DNA of 35,913 bases. It comes from Paenibacillus bouchesdurhonensis (GTDB lineage Bacteria; Bacillota; Bacilli; Paenibacillales; Paenibacillaceae). Under the pieces are notes generated by a model, which was given only the letters and a program-made list of their open reading frames with translations, was not told the origin of the DNA and made no database searches. The translations under genes were made by a program, and so were the position numbers. Each line of letters begins with the position of its first letter. The first letter of the stretch is position 1. Location of the stretch: positions 812-36,724 of the forward strand of contig NZ_LT732548.1 of the NCBI RefSeq assembly GCF_900155685.1. Direction: 5' to 3'. Below are positions 28,443-35,699 of the stretch, piece by piece.

Positions 28443-28472
28443 ACTATATAGTTCAAAAGATTTCCATATAAA
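28443..28472 (-). promoter_or_regulatory. candidate promoter for the riboswitch-chemoreceptor-NRPS transcript
   Basis: Minus strand: TTTATA (28467-28472), an 18-bp spacer, and TATAGT (28443-28448), about 50 nt upstream of the aptamer. The -35 is weak, so an activator or another site is possible. The remaining sequence to the spoIIE stop (28473-28573) is AT-rich and holds only weak hairpins near 28540-28575. Confidence 0.5.
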
Positions 28473-28573
28473 ATGGTACTTTTTATGAAAGTTTAACAAA
28501 ACCAGTACTTTAGACCCCTCCCTTTTATCACAAAATATTCATAATTGGAGATTTTTTAATTTAAGCCTCCTTT

Positions 28574-31078
28574 TTAGCTTACTGTCCGAGGACGTTCAAG
28601 CCGGCTAATGCCCGGAATATGCAAAGTCGACCATTGTGGACGTAAATGCTCTACCTTGGCTACCACGACAGTCATGTCGTCATGGATGACATTTTTCTGA
28701 TAGCGAATCACGGATTCGAGTAAATGGTCGGCCATTTCCTGCGGTTCCTCGGCCGTAATCTCTAAAATAAGCCGTTTCATCCATAATTCCTTATTTACCG
28801 CATAACCCGGAGCATCGTAAATGCCATCAGTCATCATAATCAAAGTATCGCCCGGCTGCAGCTGAACCGTGACCAGGTCAATATCAATCTCCTGAATAAT
28901 CCCGATCGGCAAATTACTTGCTGAGACTGGAATTACTTCATTGCCCCGCTTAATAAAACTTGGGGAGGAGCCGATCTTCATAAACGTCGTCTTTGCTGTA
29001 TATTCATCAATTAAGGCCATATCCACCGTCGCATAGACCTCATCCGGCGAGCGCAGCATAAGTATAGAATTTACGGATTTGATAGCAATGGTCTCATCCA
29101 TGCCCGATTGCAGAAGCTGCTCCAAAATATTGAGAGCCGTACTGCTCTCCTGCCGGGCCCTTTCTCCATTCCCCATCCCATCGCTGATGGCCACGGCAAA
29201 GGTTCCGTTCCCAAGCTCCATGGCGCTGAAGCTGTCTCCCGACAGCAAATCTCCGCCTTTAGCCGTACCGGCAACGCCCGTGACGATTTCATAGGTTTTT
29301 GCCGAGCCAAACGTCACCGTCGTCAGCCCCTCCCTGCCTCCATTTTCCAATTCCCCGGTCACCGCAATATGCTCTCCCAAAATGTCGGATAACAATGGGG
29401 CAATAATTTTGCGGCACTCGTCAAATCCCCGAGTATAGGCATGAACGATCTCGATCTCTACGTTTCCTTGATCCAGATTAACGATGTCAATACTGTAAAT
29501 TGACAGCCCCAACTTCTCCAGGGCTTCGCGGATTTGCTCCTCCTGGCGGTACATCGCTTGCCCTTCCCGTTTGATTTCCTTGGCCAAATCCTCCATGACC
29601 TGAGAGACACCCGATAATTGCTCGGCCACAAGCTGACGGCTGTCGTATATTTGCCGCTTCCACTGCATATCATGTTGATACAGATCGTATTCCCGCTTCA
29701 TCAGTTCCAGCACTTGATCTGTCTTGGAGCACATTTTGCTCCAGCTGGCTGGTAAATCCCGCTTCGTGATATCCGGTTTCTCCTCAACAGCGGTCATCAT
29801 TTCAGTCATGAACTTATACGTCTGATAGAACTTTCCATCCCAGCAGCTATTTCTACGGTAACAAGTCGCGCAGGCGTCTTCTGTGACCGCATTCATAAAA
29901 TGATCCATCTCCTCGCTCCGCTTCGCCATTTCACCCGAGCTGGTTACTTGGCCGAAACTGCGGGACAGCTGCTTGAACACCTGGGAAAATTGAGTGACTC
30001 GCTCGGCCGTAATGTCACGTACCCGTTTGGCGTACTCGTGCTGTGTTTTCGTATGATCCTGCGTACCTGGCACATATTTGGCGATCATCTTCATTACACT
30101 TCCCGGAGTCAAGAGAAATAGCAGTACAGCCGCACAACTCTCCCAAGTCGAGGATATAATATCCTTCGAGCCGGTCAAATAAATCGATAGAATCGAGGAG
30201 CCGAGCAGCATTCCAAAACCGACGGCCCACTTTCGCCCCTCCCGCAGCATGCCCGCCAGCATGCCTGAAAAAGCAAGCAGACTCATTTGATACAGTGCTG
30301 CCATATTGGCTAAGCTGAGGATAAGTCCCGTAACTACGCCCACAGAAGCACCCAGCGAGGCACCGCCGACTAATGCGAATACCAGAATGAGATATCTGGA
30401 CAAAATATGCTCTGCTGACAGTCCGTAAATTTCCCATCCGACCAAGCCGGTCATGACTGAGGCCAGCATAATGACTAAACATAATATTTCTTCATTGCGT
30501 AGCTGATAGTTTTTCTTTCGATAGGTGAATATCGGAATCGCCTGCATAAACACAAGCGTCAGAACGAAGCTTAGTACCGCATCCATTACCGTCATCGTCA
30601 AGGCATACCATGTAAGCGTAGGGCCGATCACGGCGCCAAACAGCCCCACGATAAAAGTAGACGTAAAAACCATTAAGGGGGCATAGGATAGATCGGCCCG
30701 CTCGAACGACTCCATCCCCCGGTAAATCAAATAAAAGATTACCAGTTCGGCGGCAATGCTCACGACATGTTCGCCGGATCCGAACAGAGCACCCGCAAGG
30801 ATGGAAGAAGCAACAAGGATCGCGATATCCCGGCGAAGAAACAACATCACGGCGAAGAATGCGGCCGCGAAGGGAGATAATTCATCTAAAATTGTGGCTC
30901 TACCCAACAAAAAGCCCATGATCATCATTAGCAGCGTCCCTCGATTAGATGCAAACAATTGGCTAGCTTTGTTCAAGACGGGCGCTTGGCTCCATACCCT
31001 CCACCAAGACTCCCTTACCTGCTCCTTCGTCGCCCTCCTCGTTCCCGGGAAAGCGATGACATTCCATTTTTCCCTCAT
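28574..31078 (-). CDS. spoIIE: stage II sporulation protein E (SpoIIE phosphatase)
   Basis: 834 aa (B. subtilis 827). It dephosphorylates SpoIIAA to switch on sigma-F in the forespore and helps polar septation with FtsZ. The N-terminal third (about 40-340) has some ten membrane helices, including GFLLGRATIL and GGASLGASVGVVTGLIL. A central region carries cysteines CATCYRRNSCW. The C-terminal PP2C domain (about 590-800) has SGDSFSAMELG, AISDGMGNG, and DDMTVVVAKVE with the metal aspartates. The open frame extends to 31183, but the ATG at 31078 (MREKWNVIAF) has AGGGTGG 8 nt upstream and lies downstream of the promoter. Confidence 0.96.
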   Translation of the reverse strand: MREKWNVIAFPGTRRATKEQVRESWWRVWSQAPVLNKASQLFASNRGTLLMMIMGFLLGRATILDELSPFAAAFFAVMLFLRRDIAILVASSILAGALFGSGEHVVSIAAELVIFYLIYRGMESFERADLSYAPLMVFTSTFIVGLFGAVIGPTLTWYALTMTVMDAVLSFVLTLVFMQAIPIFTYRKKNYQLRNEEILCLVIMLASVMTGLVGWEIYGLSAEHILSRYLILVFALVGGASLGASVGVVTGLILSLANMAALYQMSLLAFSGMLAGMLREGRKWAVGFGMLLGSSILSIYLTGSKDIISSTWESCAAVLLFLLTPGSVMKMIAKYVPGTQDHTKTQHEYAKRVRDITAERVTQFSQVFKQLSRSFGQVTSSGEMAKRSEEMDHFMNAVTEDACATCYRRNSCWDGKFYQTYKFMTEMMTAVEEKPDITKRDLPASWSKMCSKTDQVLELMKREYDLYQHDMQWKRQIYDSRQLVAEQLSGVSQVMEDLAKEIKREGQAMYRQEEQIREALEKLGLSIYSIDIVNLDQGNVEIEIVHAYTRGFDECRKIIAPLLSDILGEHIAVTGELENGGREGLTTVTFGSAKTYEIVTGVAGTAKGGDLLSGDSFSAMELGNGTFAVAISDGMGNGERARQESSTALNILEQLLQSGMDETIAIKSVNSILMLRSPDEVYATVDMALIDEYTAKTTFMKIGSSPSFIKRGNEVIPVSASNLPIGIIQEIDIDLVTVQLQPGDTLIMMTDGIYDAPGYAVNKELWMKRLILEITAEEPQEMADHLLESVIRYQKNVIHDDMTVVVAKVEHLRPQWSTLHIPGISRLERPRTVS

Positions 31079-31117
31079 CCTGGCACCACCCTTTCTAAAA
31101 TTTGTAAGGTATGTCCC

Positions 31118-31182
31118 ATTATAGGCAGATGCCATCGGAAAGTTTGTCACATGCCGGAGCGAACCAAAAGAAATTTCCGACA
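31118..31182 (-). promoter_or_regulatory. spoIIE promoter: 21-bp spaced sigma-A with Spo0A box
   Basis: Minus strand: a -35 GTGACA (31145-31150) and a perfect -10 TATAAT (31118-31123) are 21 bp apart. TGTCGGA (31176-31182), in TTTGTCGGAAA, differs from the Spo0A box TGTCGAA at one base. Over-long spacing with upstream 0A boxes is the known layout of Spo0A~P-activated spoIIE and spoIIG promoters. Confidence 0.85.
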
Positions 31183-31411
31183 AATTGAGAGGGATTTAAA
31201 AAGTAACGCGAATGTAGGCCCATCCTAACCTCGCGGCTCTCAAGGGGTTTCTATGTTCGTACTAGACTCGCAAAATGCTGCTCCGATCATCTAGCGATTC
31301 CGAATGAGATTACTGGAAAAGCGTAATAACCTGTCGGTAAAAAAACGAAGACGACAAAAAAACCTCTCTCGCAGCCATGATTAACGGAGTGGTTAGCAGC
31401 TAGTTGTACTT
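31183..31411 (-). other. intergenic stretch between yabR and spoIIE, nothing recognised
   Basis: Apart from the Spo0A box at one end and the yabR terminator at the other, this stretch shows no gene. B. subtilis has tRNA genes at this place; here no GTTCRANNC T-loop or cloverleaf is visible on either strand. Two runs of seven T (on the minus strand, between about 31330 and 31370) lack preceding stems. Confidence 0.6.
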
Positions 31412-31449
31412 AAAAATAAAAACCGCAGGCTCATCTTCCAGCCTGCGGT
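31412..31449 (-). terminator. yabR terminator
   Basis: A perfect 10-bp stem ACCGCAGGCT/AGCCTGCGGT with an 8-nt loop, followed by TTTTATTTTT, starts about 20 nt after the yabR stop. Confidence 0.95.
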
Positions 31450-31470
31450 GTACATCATTCATATTCAAAA

Positions 31471-31950
31471 TTACATGCGCTTGGCTCCGCGGCCTCCGCG
31501 TTTGCCCTCAGTGTTCTTCTTCAACGAAGAAATGCGCTCTTCACTATCTTTGAGGAAGCGGGACATTTTATCTTCAAAAGTAGCTTTGCCGGCTGGGGGC
31601 TTGAATGAACGCCCTCCCCGTTCACGGTTAAATCCGCCGCCGGGACGATCTCCCTCTCTTCCGCTAGGACGATCTGGACGCGGTGCACGAGGTGGTCTAG
31701 CCGCCTCTACCGGTTTGTCCACGGCCTGTTTAATAGAAAGGCCAATCTTGCCGTCCTTGTCGACGTTAATAACCTTAACGGTTACAGCGTCGCCTATCTT
31801 CAGGTGATCGTTAACATCCTTGACGTAATTGTCGGCGATTTCTGAGATGTGAACGAGACCCGTGACACCTCCTGACAGATCCACAAATGCTCCGAAATGC
31901 GTGATGCCTGTCACTTTTCCTTCTAACTTGGTGCCCACTTCAATTGCCAT
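31471..31950 (-). CDS. yabR: S1-domain RNA-binding protein (YabR)
   Basis: 159 aa. Residues 1-73 form one S1 domain (VGTKLEGKVTGITHFGAFVD, VHISEIA, IGLSIKQA). A disordered linker rich in R, G, P and D (about 80-120, RPDRPSGREGDRPGGG) and a short basic helix SRFLKDSEERISSLKK follow, ending in an RGGRG tail. S1 domains bind single-stranded RNA, so a ribosome- or RNA-linked role is likely; the exact job in this family is not firmly settled. The ATG has GGAGG 13 nt upstream (long). Own promoter and terminator. It lies between divIC and spoIIE as in B. subtilis. Confidence 0.93.
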   Translation of the reverse strand: MAIEVGTKLEGKVTGITHFGAFVDLSGGVTGLVHISEIADNYVKDVNDHLKIGDAVTVKVINVDKDGKIGLSIKQAVDKPVEAARPPRAPRPDRPSGREGDRPGGGFNRERGGRSFKPPAGKATFEDKMSRFLKDSEERISSLKKNTEGKRGGRGAKRM

Positions 31951-32015
31951 AAAATAAAATGATCCTCCCTTAAAAATATACAGCCAGGCCTCGAAATCTT
32001 GACTGCGGTGATTTG

Positions 32016-32044
32016 ATTATACCGAATGACGGAAACAAGGTCAA
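32016..32044 (-). promoter_or_regulatory. yabR promoter
   Basis: Minus strand: TTGACC (32039-32044), a 17-bp spacer, and TATAAT (32016-32021), directly after the divIC stop. The predicted leader is about 60 nt. Confidence 0.88.
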
Positions 32045-32066
32045 CAGACGTATGTCCTGCTTATCA

Positions 32067-32414
32067 TTAGTCATTTCCTGCCGGAGACTCGGAAACCCGC
32101 ACTGGAATTTCACCTGGCTTATACAGCCCATACTTCTTCATTGCGATTTGTCCTATATATTCGGGGTCTTGGAGACGATTGATTTCATACTTCAATTGTT
32201 CCAAGCTCTGCGTGGCGGCGGTCATAGAAGCTTGGCGTTCCTCCAGCTGCTGGGCTTTTACGTTCATTTCACTTGACTGGGAAATAAAAGTGTACCCTGC
32301 CCAACCGAGAAAAACGATCATAAATCCTAACCACAGCCGAATCCGCCTACGTGCCCCAGCCATTTGTTTAGAAGCCTGACTCTTTGAATTTGCTGACGTA
32401 GTTGCCTTGTGCAT
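32067..32414 (-). CDS. divIC: cell division protein DivIC (FtsB-like septum initiator)
   Basis: 115 aa bitopic membrane protein. A basic cytoplasmic N-terminus (about 1-26), one membrane helix (about 27-45, LWLGFMIVFLGWAGYTFI), then an extracellular coiled coil (about 48-85) and a short conserved end (DPEYIGQIAMKKYGLYKPGE). It works with FtsL and DivIB (FtsQ) at the septum to activate peptidoglycan synthesis. The ATG has AGGGGGTG just upstream. It lies 16 nt after yabQ; the yabP-yabQ-divIC order is that of B. subtilis, where divIC also has expression outside sporulation. Confidence 0.94.
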   Translation of the reverse strand: MHKATTSANSKSQASKQMAGARRRIRLWLGFMIVFLGWAGYTFISQSSEMNVKAQQLEERQASMTAATQSLEQLKYEINRLQDPEYIGQIAMKKYGLYKPGEIPVRVSESPAGND

Positions 32415-32430
32415 AGGGCACCCCCTGACC

Positions 32431-33000
32431 TTAATTCTTGCCGAACCAACGCTTCCATAATGCTGTAATTCGTTCCCGCGCAGATATCGCTATATCAGCA
32501 ATTCTGAGCTTCCTGATCAAAGGTCTAATGGCCCAAGCTATGATCTTCCATAGCGGTACGAGCGATATCCGCCCCAAAAACAGCACGATAACCCAAATAA
32601 AGCCGAGTAGCAGCTTGATTCCTTTCAGTAACCATAATATCGGCGCTACAATAAAAATACTGAATATTCTTACCGATATCAAATAAATCTTTTTAACTAT
32701 CCCCATTAACATTACCACAAAACGCGCTGTTATAACACTTAAGAACAAAAAATAAATCCAAACGCCTATAAATAATCCAAAAAAAACATAGAAACGCAGT
32801 TCTCCCTGGTTACTATGATAAAGCATGCGAAATACAAACAAAGAGGCGGCGACCCAATAGACGAAATCAAAAGCGTGTATACTCCATCGCGGAAAACGGA
32901 GTTCTCCCGACACGACCCGATAACTGTCAAAGGCGACCCCCAAAATCCCTCCGGACGCAGCCATCCACAGGAGCGTCGCCCATTGAATTTCCAAATTCAT
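32431..33000 (-). CDS. yabQ: spore cortex protein YabQ
   Basis: 189 aa integral membrane protein with about five hydrophobic segments (roughly 7-25, 43-60, 69-100, 105-128 and 130-150) and a basic C-terminal tail (IRKLRIADIAISARERITAL region). In B. subtilis YabQ is made in the mother cell, localises to the forespore membranes and is needed for the cortex. Its ATG overlaps the yabP stop by four bases and lacks a strong ribosome site, so it is probably translated by coupling. Identification rests on topology and the conserved neighbourhood. Confidence 0.9.
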   Translation of the reverse strand: MNLEIQWATLLWMAASGGILGVAFDSYRVVSGELRFPRWSIHAFDFVYWVAASLFVFRMLYHSNQGELRFYVFFGLFIGVWIYFLFLSVITARFVVMLMGIVKKIYLISVRIFSIFIVAPILWLLKGIKLLLGFIWVIVLFLGRISLVPLWKIIAWAIRPLIRKLRIADIAISARERITALWKRWFGKN

Positions 33001-33278
33001 CGAAACAGTTTACCGAGCAGCCCTTTGCCGCTGGATTGGGAGCCCGGATCGAGATAAGACAATGAATTGACAAGCCCCTCGATACTGACGAGTCCCTGCT
33101 CCAAATTCAAATTTTTAATATGTAAATTTTGGCCGCGAATCGTTAAATGACCCAGCTCGGTCTGAAGCAAGAACTCCTCGCTATCGAAGCTCTCCACGTT
33201 GAGAACACCCGTAATTTCAAGCAGCTTCCGCTGGAATAGCCGAACTTCCTGATGCTTCCCTTTATTGAGATCCACCAT
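32997..33278 (-). CDS. yabP: sporulation protein YabP
   Basis: 93 aa YabP/YqfC-family protein: an all-beta core with the family pattern LEITGVLNVESFDSEEFLL followed by GHLTIRGQNLHIKNLNLEQG. Mother-cell protein of the sporulation programme, paired with YabQ. The ATG has AAGGAGG 10 nt upstream. In B. subtilis yabP-yabQ is sigma-E controlled. A CATAAGCT at the right distance upstream resembles a sigma-E -10, but no good -35 is visible, so the promoter is not called. Confidence 0.92.
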   Translation of the reverse strand: MVDLNKGKHQEVRLFQRKLLEITGVLNVESFDSEEFLLQTELGHLTIRGQNLHIKNLNLEQGLVSIEGLVNSLSYLDPGSQSSGKGLLGKLFR

Positions 33279-33344
33279 GGCATGTACCCCTCCTTCTTAC
33301 AGATAGCTTATGGAGGGAGGGACAGGTTTAGAACTGCAAGCAAC

Positions 33345-33370
33345 TAAAAACGGCGCCACGAGGGCGCCGT
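33345..33370 (-). terminator. terminator after rqcP
   Basis: A perfect 8-bp stem ACGGCGCC/GGCGCCGT with a 5-nt loop and TTTTT, about 20 nt after the rqcP stop. It isolates hup-rqcP from the sporulation genes yabP-yabQ. Confidence 0.93.
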
Positions 33371-33390
33371 AGTTTGTTAATCTTAATTGT

Positions 33391-33663
33391 TCATAGAAAG
33401 TTGTCCTTCGGAATCGGCTCTTCCTTCACTAAAGTATATAACGTGGAAGCTTCATCCTTGCGTGTGGTTTCCGCAAGTCGCTCGACGCGTACGGTTACCA
33501 GCTTTTGGCCAAACTGAATCGTGATTTCGTCCCCGACCTTCACAGCGGTGCTCGGCTTGGACTCCCGCCCATTGATGAGAACCCTGCCCTGCTCGGAAAC
33601 ATCTTTGGCCACCGTACGGCGCTTGATTAACCGCGACACTTTCAGGAACTTATCAAGACGCAT
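33391..33663 (-). CDS. rqcP: S4-domain ribosome quality-control factor RqcP (YabO)
   Basis: 90 aa. The first 60 residues are an S4 RNA-binding domain (MRLDKFLKVSRLIKRRTVAK, then GRVLINGRESKPSTAVKVGD). In B. subtilis this protein binds the obstructed 50S subunit and helps RqcH add alanine tails to stalled chains. Its related family is heat-shock Hsp15. It begins at the hup stop codon (TAATG, one-base overlap), so it is translated by coupling with HU. It ends before a strong terminator. Confidence 0.94.
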   Translation of the reverse strand: MRLDKFLKVSRLIKRRTVAKDVSEQGRVLINGRESKPSTAVKVGDEITIQFGQKLVTVRVERLAETTRKDEASTLYTLVKEEPIPKDNFL

Positions 33664-33935
33664 TATTTTACAGCTTCTTTAAGTTTGTTGCCCGCTTTGA
33701 AAGCTGGAACGTTAGATGCGGGAATTTCGATCGTTTTACCAGTTTGCGGGTTGCGCCCCGTACGGCCGGAACGTTTACGAGTCTCGAATGTGCCAAAGCC
33801 AATCAATTGCACTTTGTCTCCACTAGCGAGAGCTTCGGTGATTTCGCCAAGAAAACCGTTCAATACAGACTCAACGTCTTTTTTAGTCAAGCCGCTTTTG
33901 CTGGAAATGTTGTTGATCAGATCTGTTTTGTTCAT
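33663..33935 (-). CDS. hup: HU-family DNA-binding protein
   Basis: 90 aa nucleoid protein that bends and compacts DNA. Typical sequence: MNKTDLINNISSKSGLTKKD, then IGFGTFETRKRSGRTGRNPQ with the beta-arm RNPQTGKTIEIPAS, and the conserved VPAFKAGNKLK end. The open frame runs back to 33992, but the ATG at 33935 has GGGAGG 8 nt upstream and gives exact HU length. The 180-nt gap up to yabN is AT-rich; it contains T- and A-runs and a GGAG/CTCC hairpin, but no clear promoter was identified. Confidence 0.97.
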   Translation of the reverse strand: MNKTDLINNISSKSGLTKKDVESVLNGFLGEITEALASGDKVQLIGFGTFETRKRSGRTGRNPQTGKTIEIPASNVPAFKAGNKLKEAVK

Positions 33936-34118
33936 CAATAATGCCTCCCAATAATAAAAGAAATGATGATATACGGCAGTACAATGGAGCAATTACTCCG
34001 ATAAGTCGCCATACCTTTGTAAGAGTATTCTTGCTTAACTTTAAAAATCCTGCCCGAAATCGATAATTTTTTTTGTTTTTTTCCCAAAAAGAACCGCTAT
34101 TTAGACAAATTGTCCATT

Positions 34119-35621
34119 TTACGACTGTCGCTCAAGCTCTTTGGCCTCATCCCAGTACTTGTCCATTTCGGCAAGGGAGCTCGTGGCTGGCGTCTTGCCT
34201 GCCGCTTTGAGCTGCTCCTCGACATGTTGGAAACGCCGGACGAATTTACGAATGGTCAAGGACAGCGCCTCTTCAGGGTCGGCACCGATAAACCGAGCGG
34301 CATTAACGACAGAGAAAAGCACATCCCCCAGCTCAAGCGCTTGCTCATCTTGTGCTTCGCCTTGCTGAACCGCTGCTTTAAGCTCGGCCAGCTCCTCCTC
34401 GATTTTAGCCCATACTCCGGAAATATCCTCCCAATCGAATCCGGCTTTGGCCGCCTTCTTCTGGATTTTATAAGCCTTCATCAAGGCCGGCAAATCACGA
34501 GGCACACCGCTAAGCGCGGATTGCTCCTCCGGCTTGATGCCCTTGCTGCGCTTTTCCTCTGCCTTCATAGCCTCCCAGTTGCCCAGCGCCGCCTCCGCGT
34601 CTTCGGCACTAAGCTCTCCAAAGACATGAGGATGGCGATAAATCAGCTTCTCATTCAAGGCCTGAATAACATCATAGGCGGTAAAGGCTCCCGTCTCCTC
34701 CTCCATTTGCGAATGAAGCATTACCTGAAGGAGCAAGTCCCCAAGCTCCTCACGCATATGATCCGGATCGTCATCATCAATCGTTTCCAGTACCTCGTAC
34801 GTCTCTTCAATGAGATTTTTGCGGATGGATTGATGAGTTTGCTCCCGATCCCAAGGACAGCCTTCCGGGCTTCTAAGAATCGCGACGATTTCATGCAGCC
34901 GCTGGAAGCTTCGGTTGCGTAATTGATCCTCCTGGTTGGCCGGAATGTAAATCAGCGATAAATTGCCATACCCGGACACATGATCCAGTTCGTGAAGCGG
35001 GACGCGCAATATCTGCTCTTGTCCCTCCACGCCAAGGGCATGGCAGGCGATCACTTCGTAGTCATCGGGGTACATCTCCATAAGACTGAGCTTCACGTCA
35101 GACGCCGTAAAAGTATCATACACTTGTCCAATCAGCGTATGCATGCGCGGATCAAGCATCTTGCTGCCTACATCAGATGCATCGAACAGCTGGAAGCCCT
35201 CGATCGGGTCAAAGCCAAGCCGGACAAAGGCTTCATCCAAGAAGCTCTCCCCACCGCGAACCTGCAGTTGAATACCTTCCTCCGGACAGCGGCGGCGCAA
35301 TATTTGTACGGTTGCTTCGGCAACCATCGGATGTCCCGGAACCGCATATAAGATAGCCGTGCCGACTGCCGCACTCTGTGCTCTCGCAACAAGTCTCGCA
35401 GCGATCTCCTCGTATACGGACGGGAAATCCTCCTGTTCCTCATATACCGAGTCGAAGGATTGGAACTCGATTCCCTCTTCGGCTTCAAGCCAGGATACGA
35501 CCGGATGATCCTTCGTCCGCACATATCGCTCAGCCGCTGCTTTTAATTGCTTCATTATGCCTAAAGTCAATTGATCCGGATCCCCCGATCCAAGGCCAAC
35601 TACGATGATCGCTCTGCTCAT
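34119..35621 (-). CDS. yabN: YabN: tetrapyrrole methylase-like domain fused to MazG NTP pyrophosphohydrolase
   Basis: 500 aa. The N-terminal half (about 1-225) is a SAM-dependent tetrapyrrole-methylase-like domain (IVVGLGSGDPDQLT, YAVPGHPMVAEATV); its reaction in this fusion is unknown. The C-terminal half (about 245-490) is MazG, with CPWDREQTHQSIRKNLIEE, EELGDLLLQVMLHS and a second EELAELK...ALELGDVLFSVVN metal site. MazG hydrolyses NTPs including damaged ones to NMP and PPi. An ATG at 35651 opens the frame, but the -10 at 35662-35667 would put the transcript start about at 35655, leaving no leader; the ATG at 35621 (MSRAIIVVGL) matches the family, though AGGAG is 15 nt away. Confidence 0.93.
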   Translation of the reverse strand: MSRAIIVVGLGSGDPDQLTLGIMKQLKAAAERYVRTKDHPVVSWLEAEEGIEFQSFDSVYEEQEDFPSVYEEIAARLVARAQSAAVGTAILYAVPGHPMVAEATVQILRRRCPEEGIQLQVRGGESFLDEAFVRLGFDPIEGFQLFDASDVGSKMLDPRMHTLIGQVYDTFTASDVKLSLMEMYPDDYEVIACHALGVEGQEQILRVPLHELDHVSGYGNLSLIYIPANQEDQLRNRSFQRLHEIVAILRSPEGCPWDREQTHQSIRKNLIEETYEVLETIDDDDPDHMREELGDLLLQVMLHSQMEEETGAFTAYDVIQALNEKLIYRHPHVFGELSAEDAEAALGNWEAMKAEEKRSKGIKPEEQSALSGVPRDLPALMKAYKIQKKAAKAGFDWEDISGVWAKIEEELAELKAAVQQGEAQDEQALELGDVLFSVVNAARFIGADPEEALSLTIRKFVRRFQHVEEQLKAAGKTPATSSLAEMDKYWDEAKELERQS

Positions 35622-35661
35622 ATGGCTAACTTCACACTCCTGTTCAAGCATCTTGTTCTAT

Positions 35662-35667
35662 ACTATA
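35662..35667 (-). promoter_or_regulatory. -10 element of the yabN promoter
   Basis: TATAGT on the minus strand, within TTATAGTATAG. No good -35 lies 17 bp upstream (TTTAAT at best), so it may need an activator or rely on extended contacts. The predicted start about 35655 supports the downstream ATG of yabN. Confidence 0.5.
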
Positions 35668-35699
35668 ACACCGGAAGACGCGCATTAAAAATATCATGC

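Noticed and set aside
31183..31411. tRNA genes between yabR and spoIIE as in B. subtilis
   Set aside because: No T-loop consensus or cloverleaf is visible on either strand.
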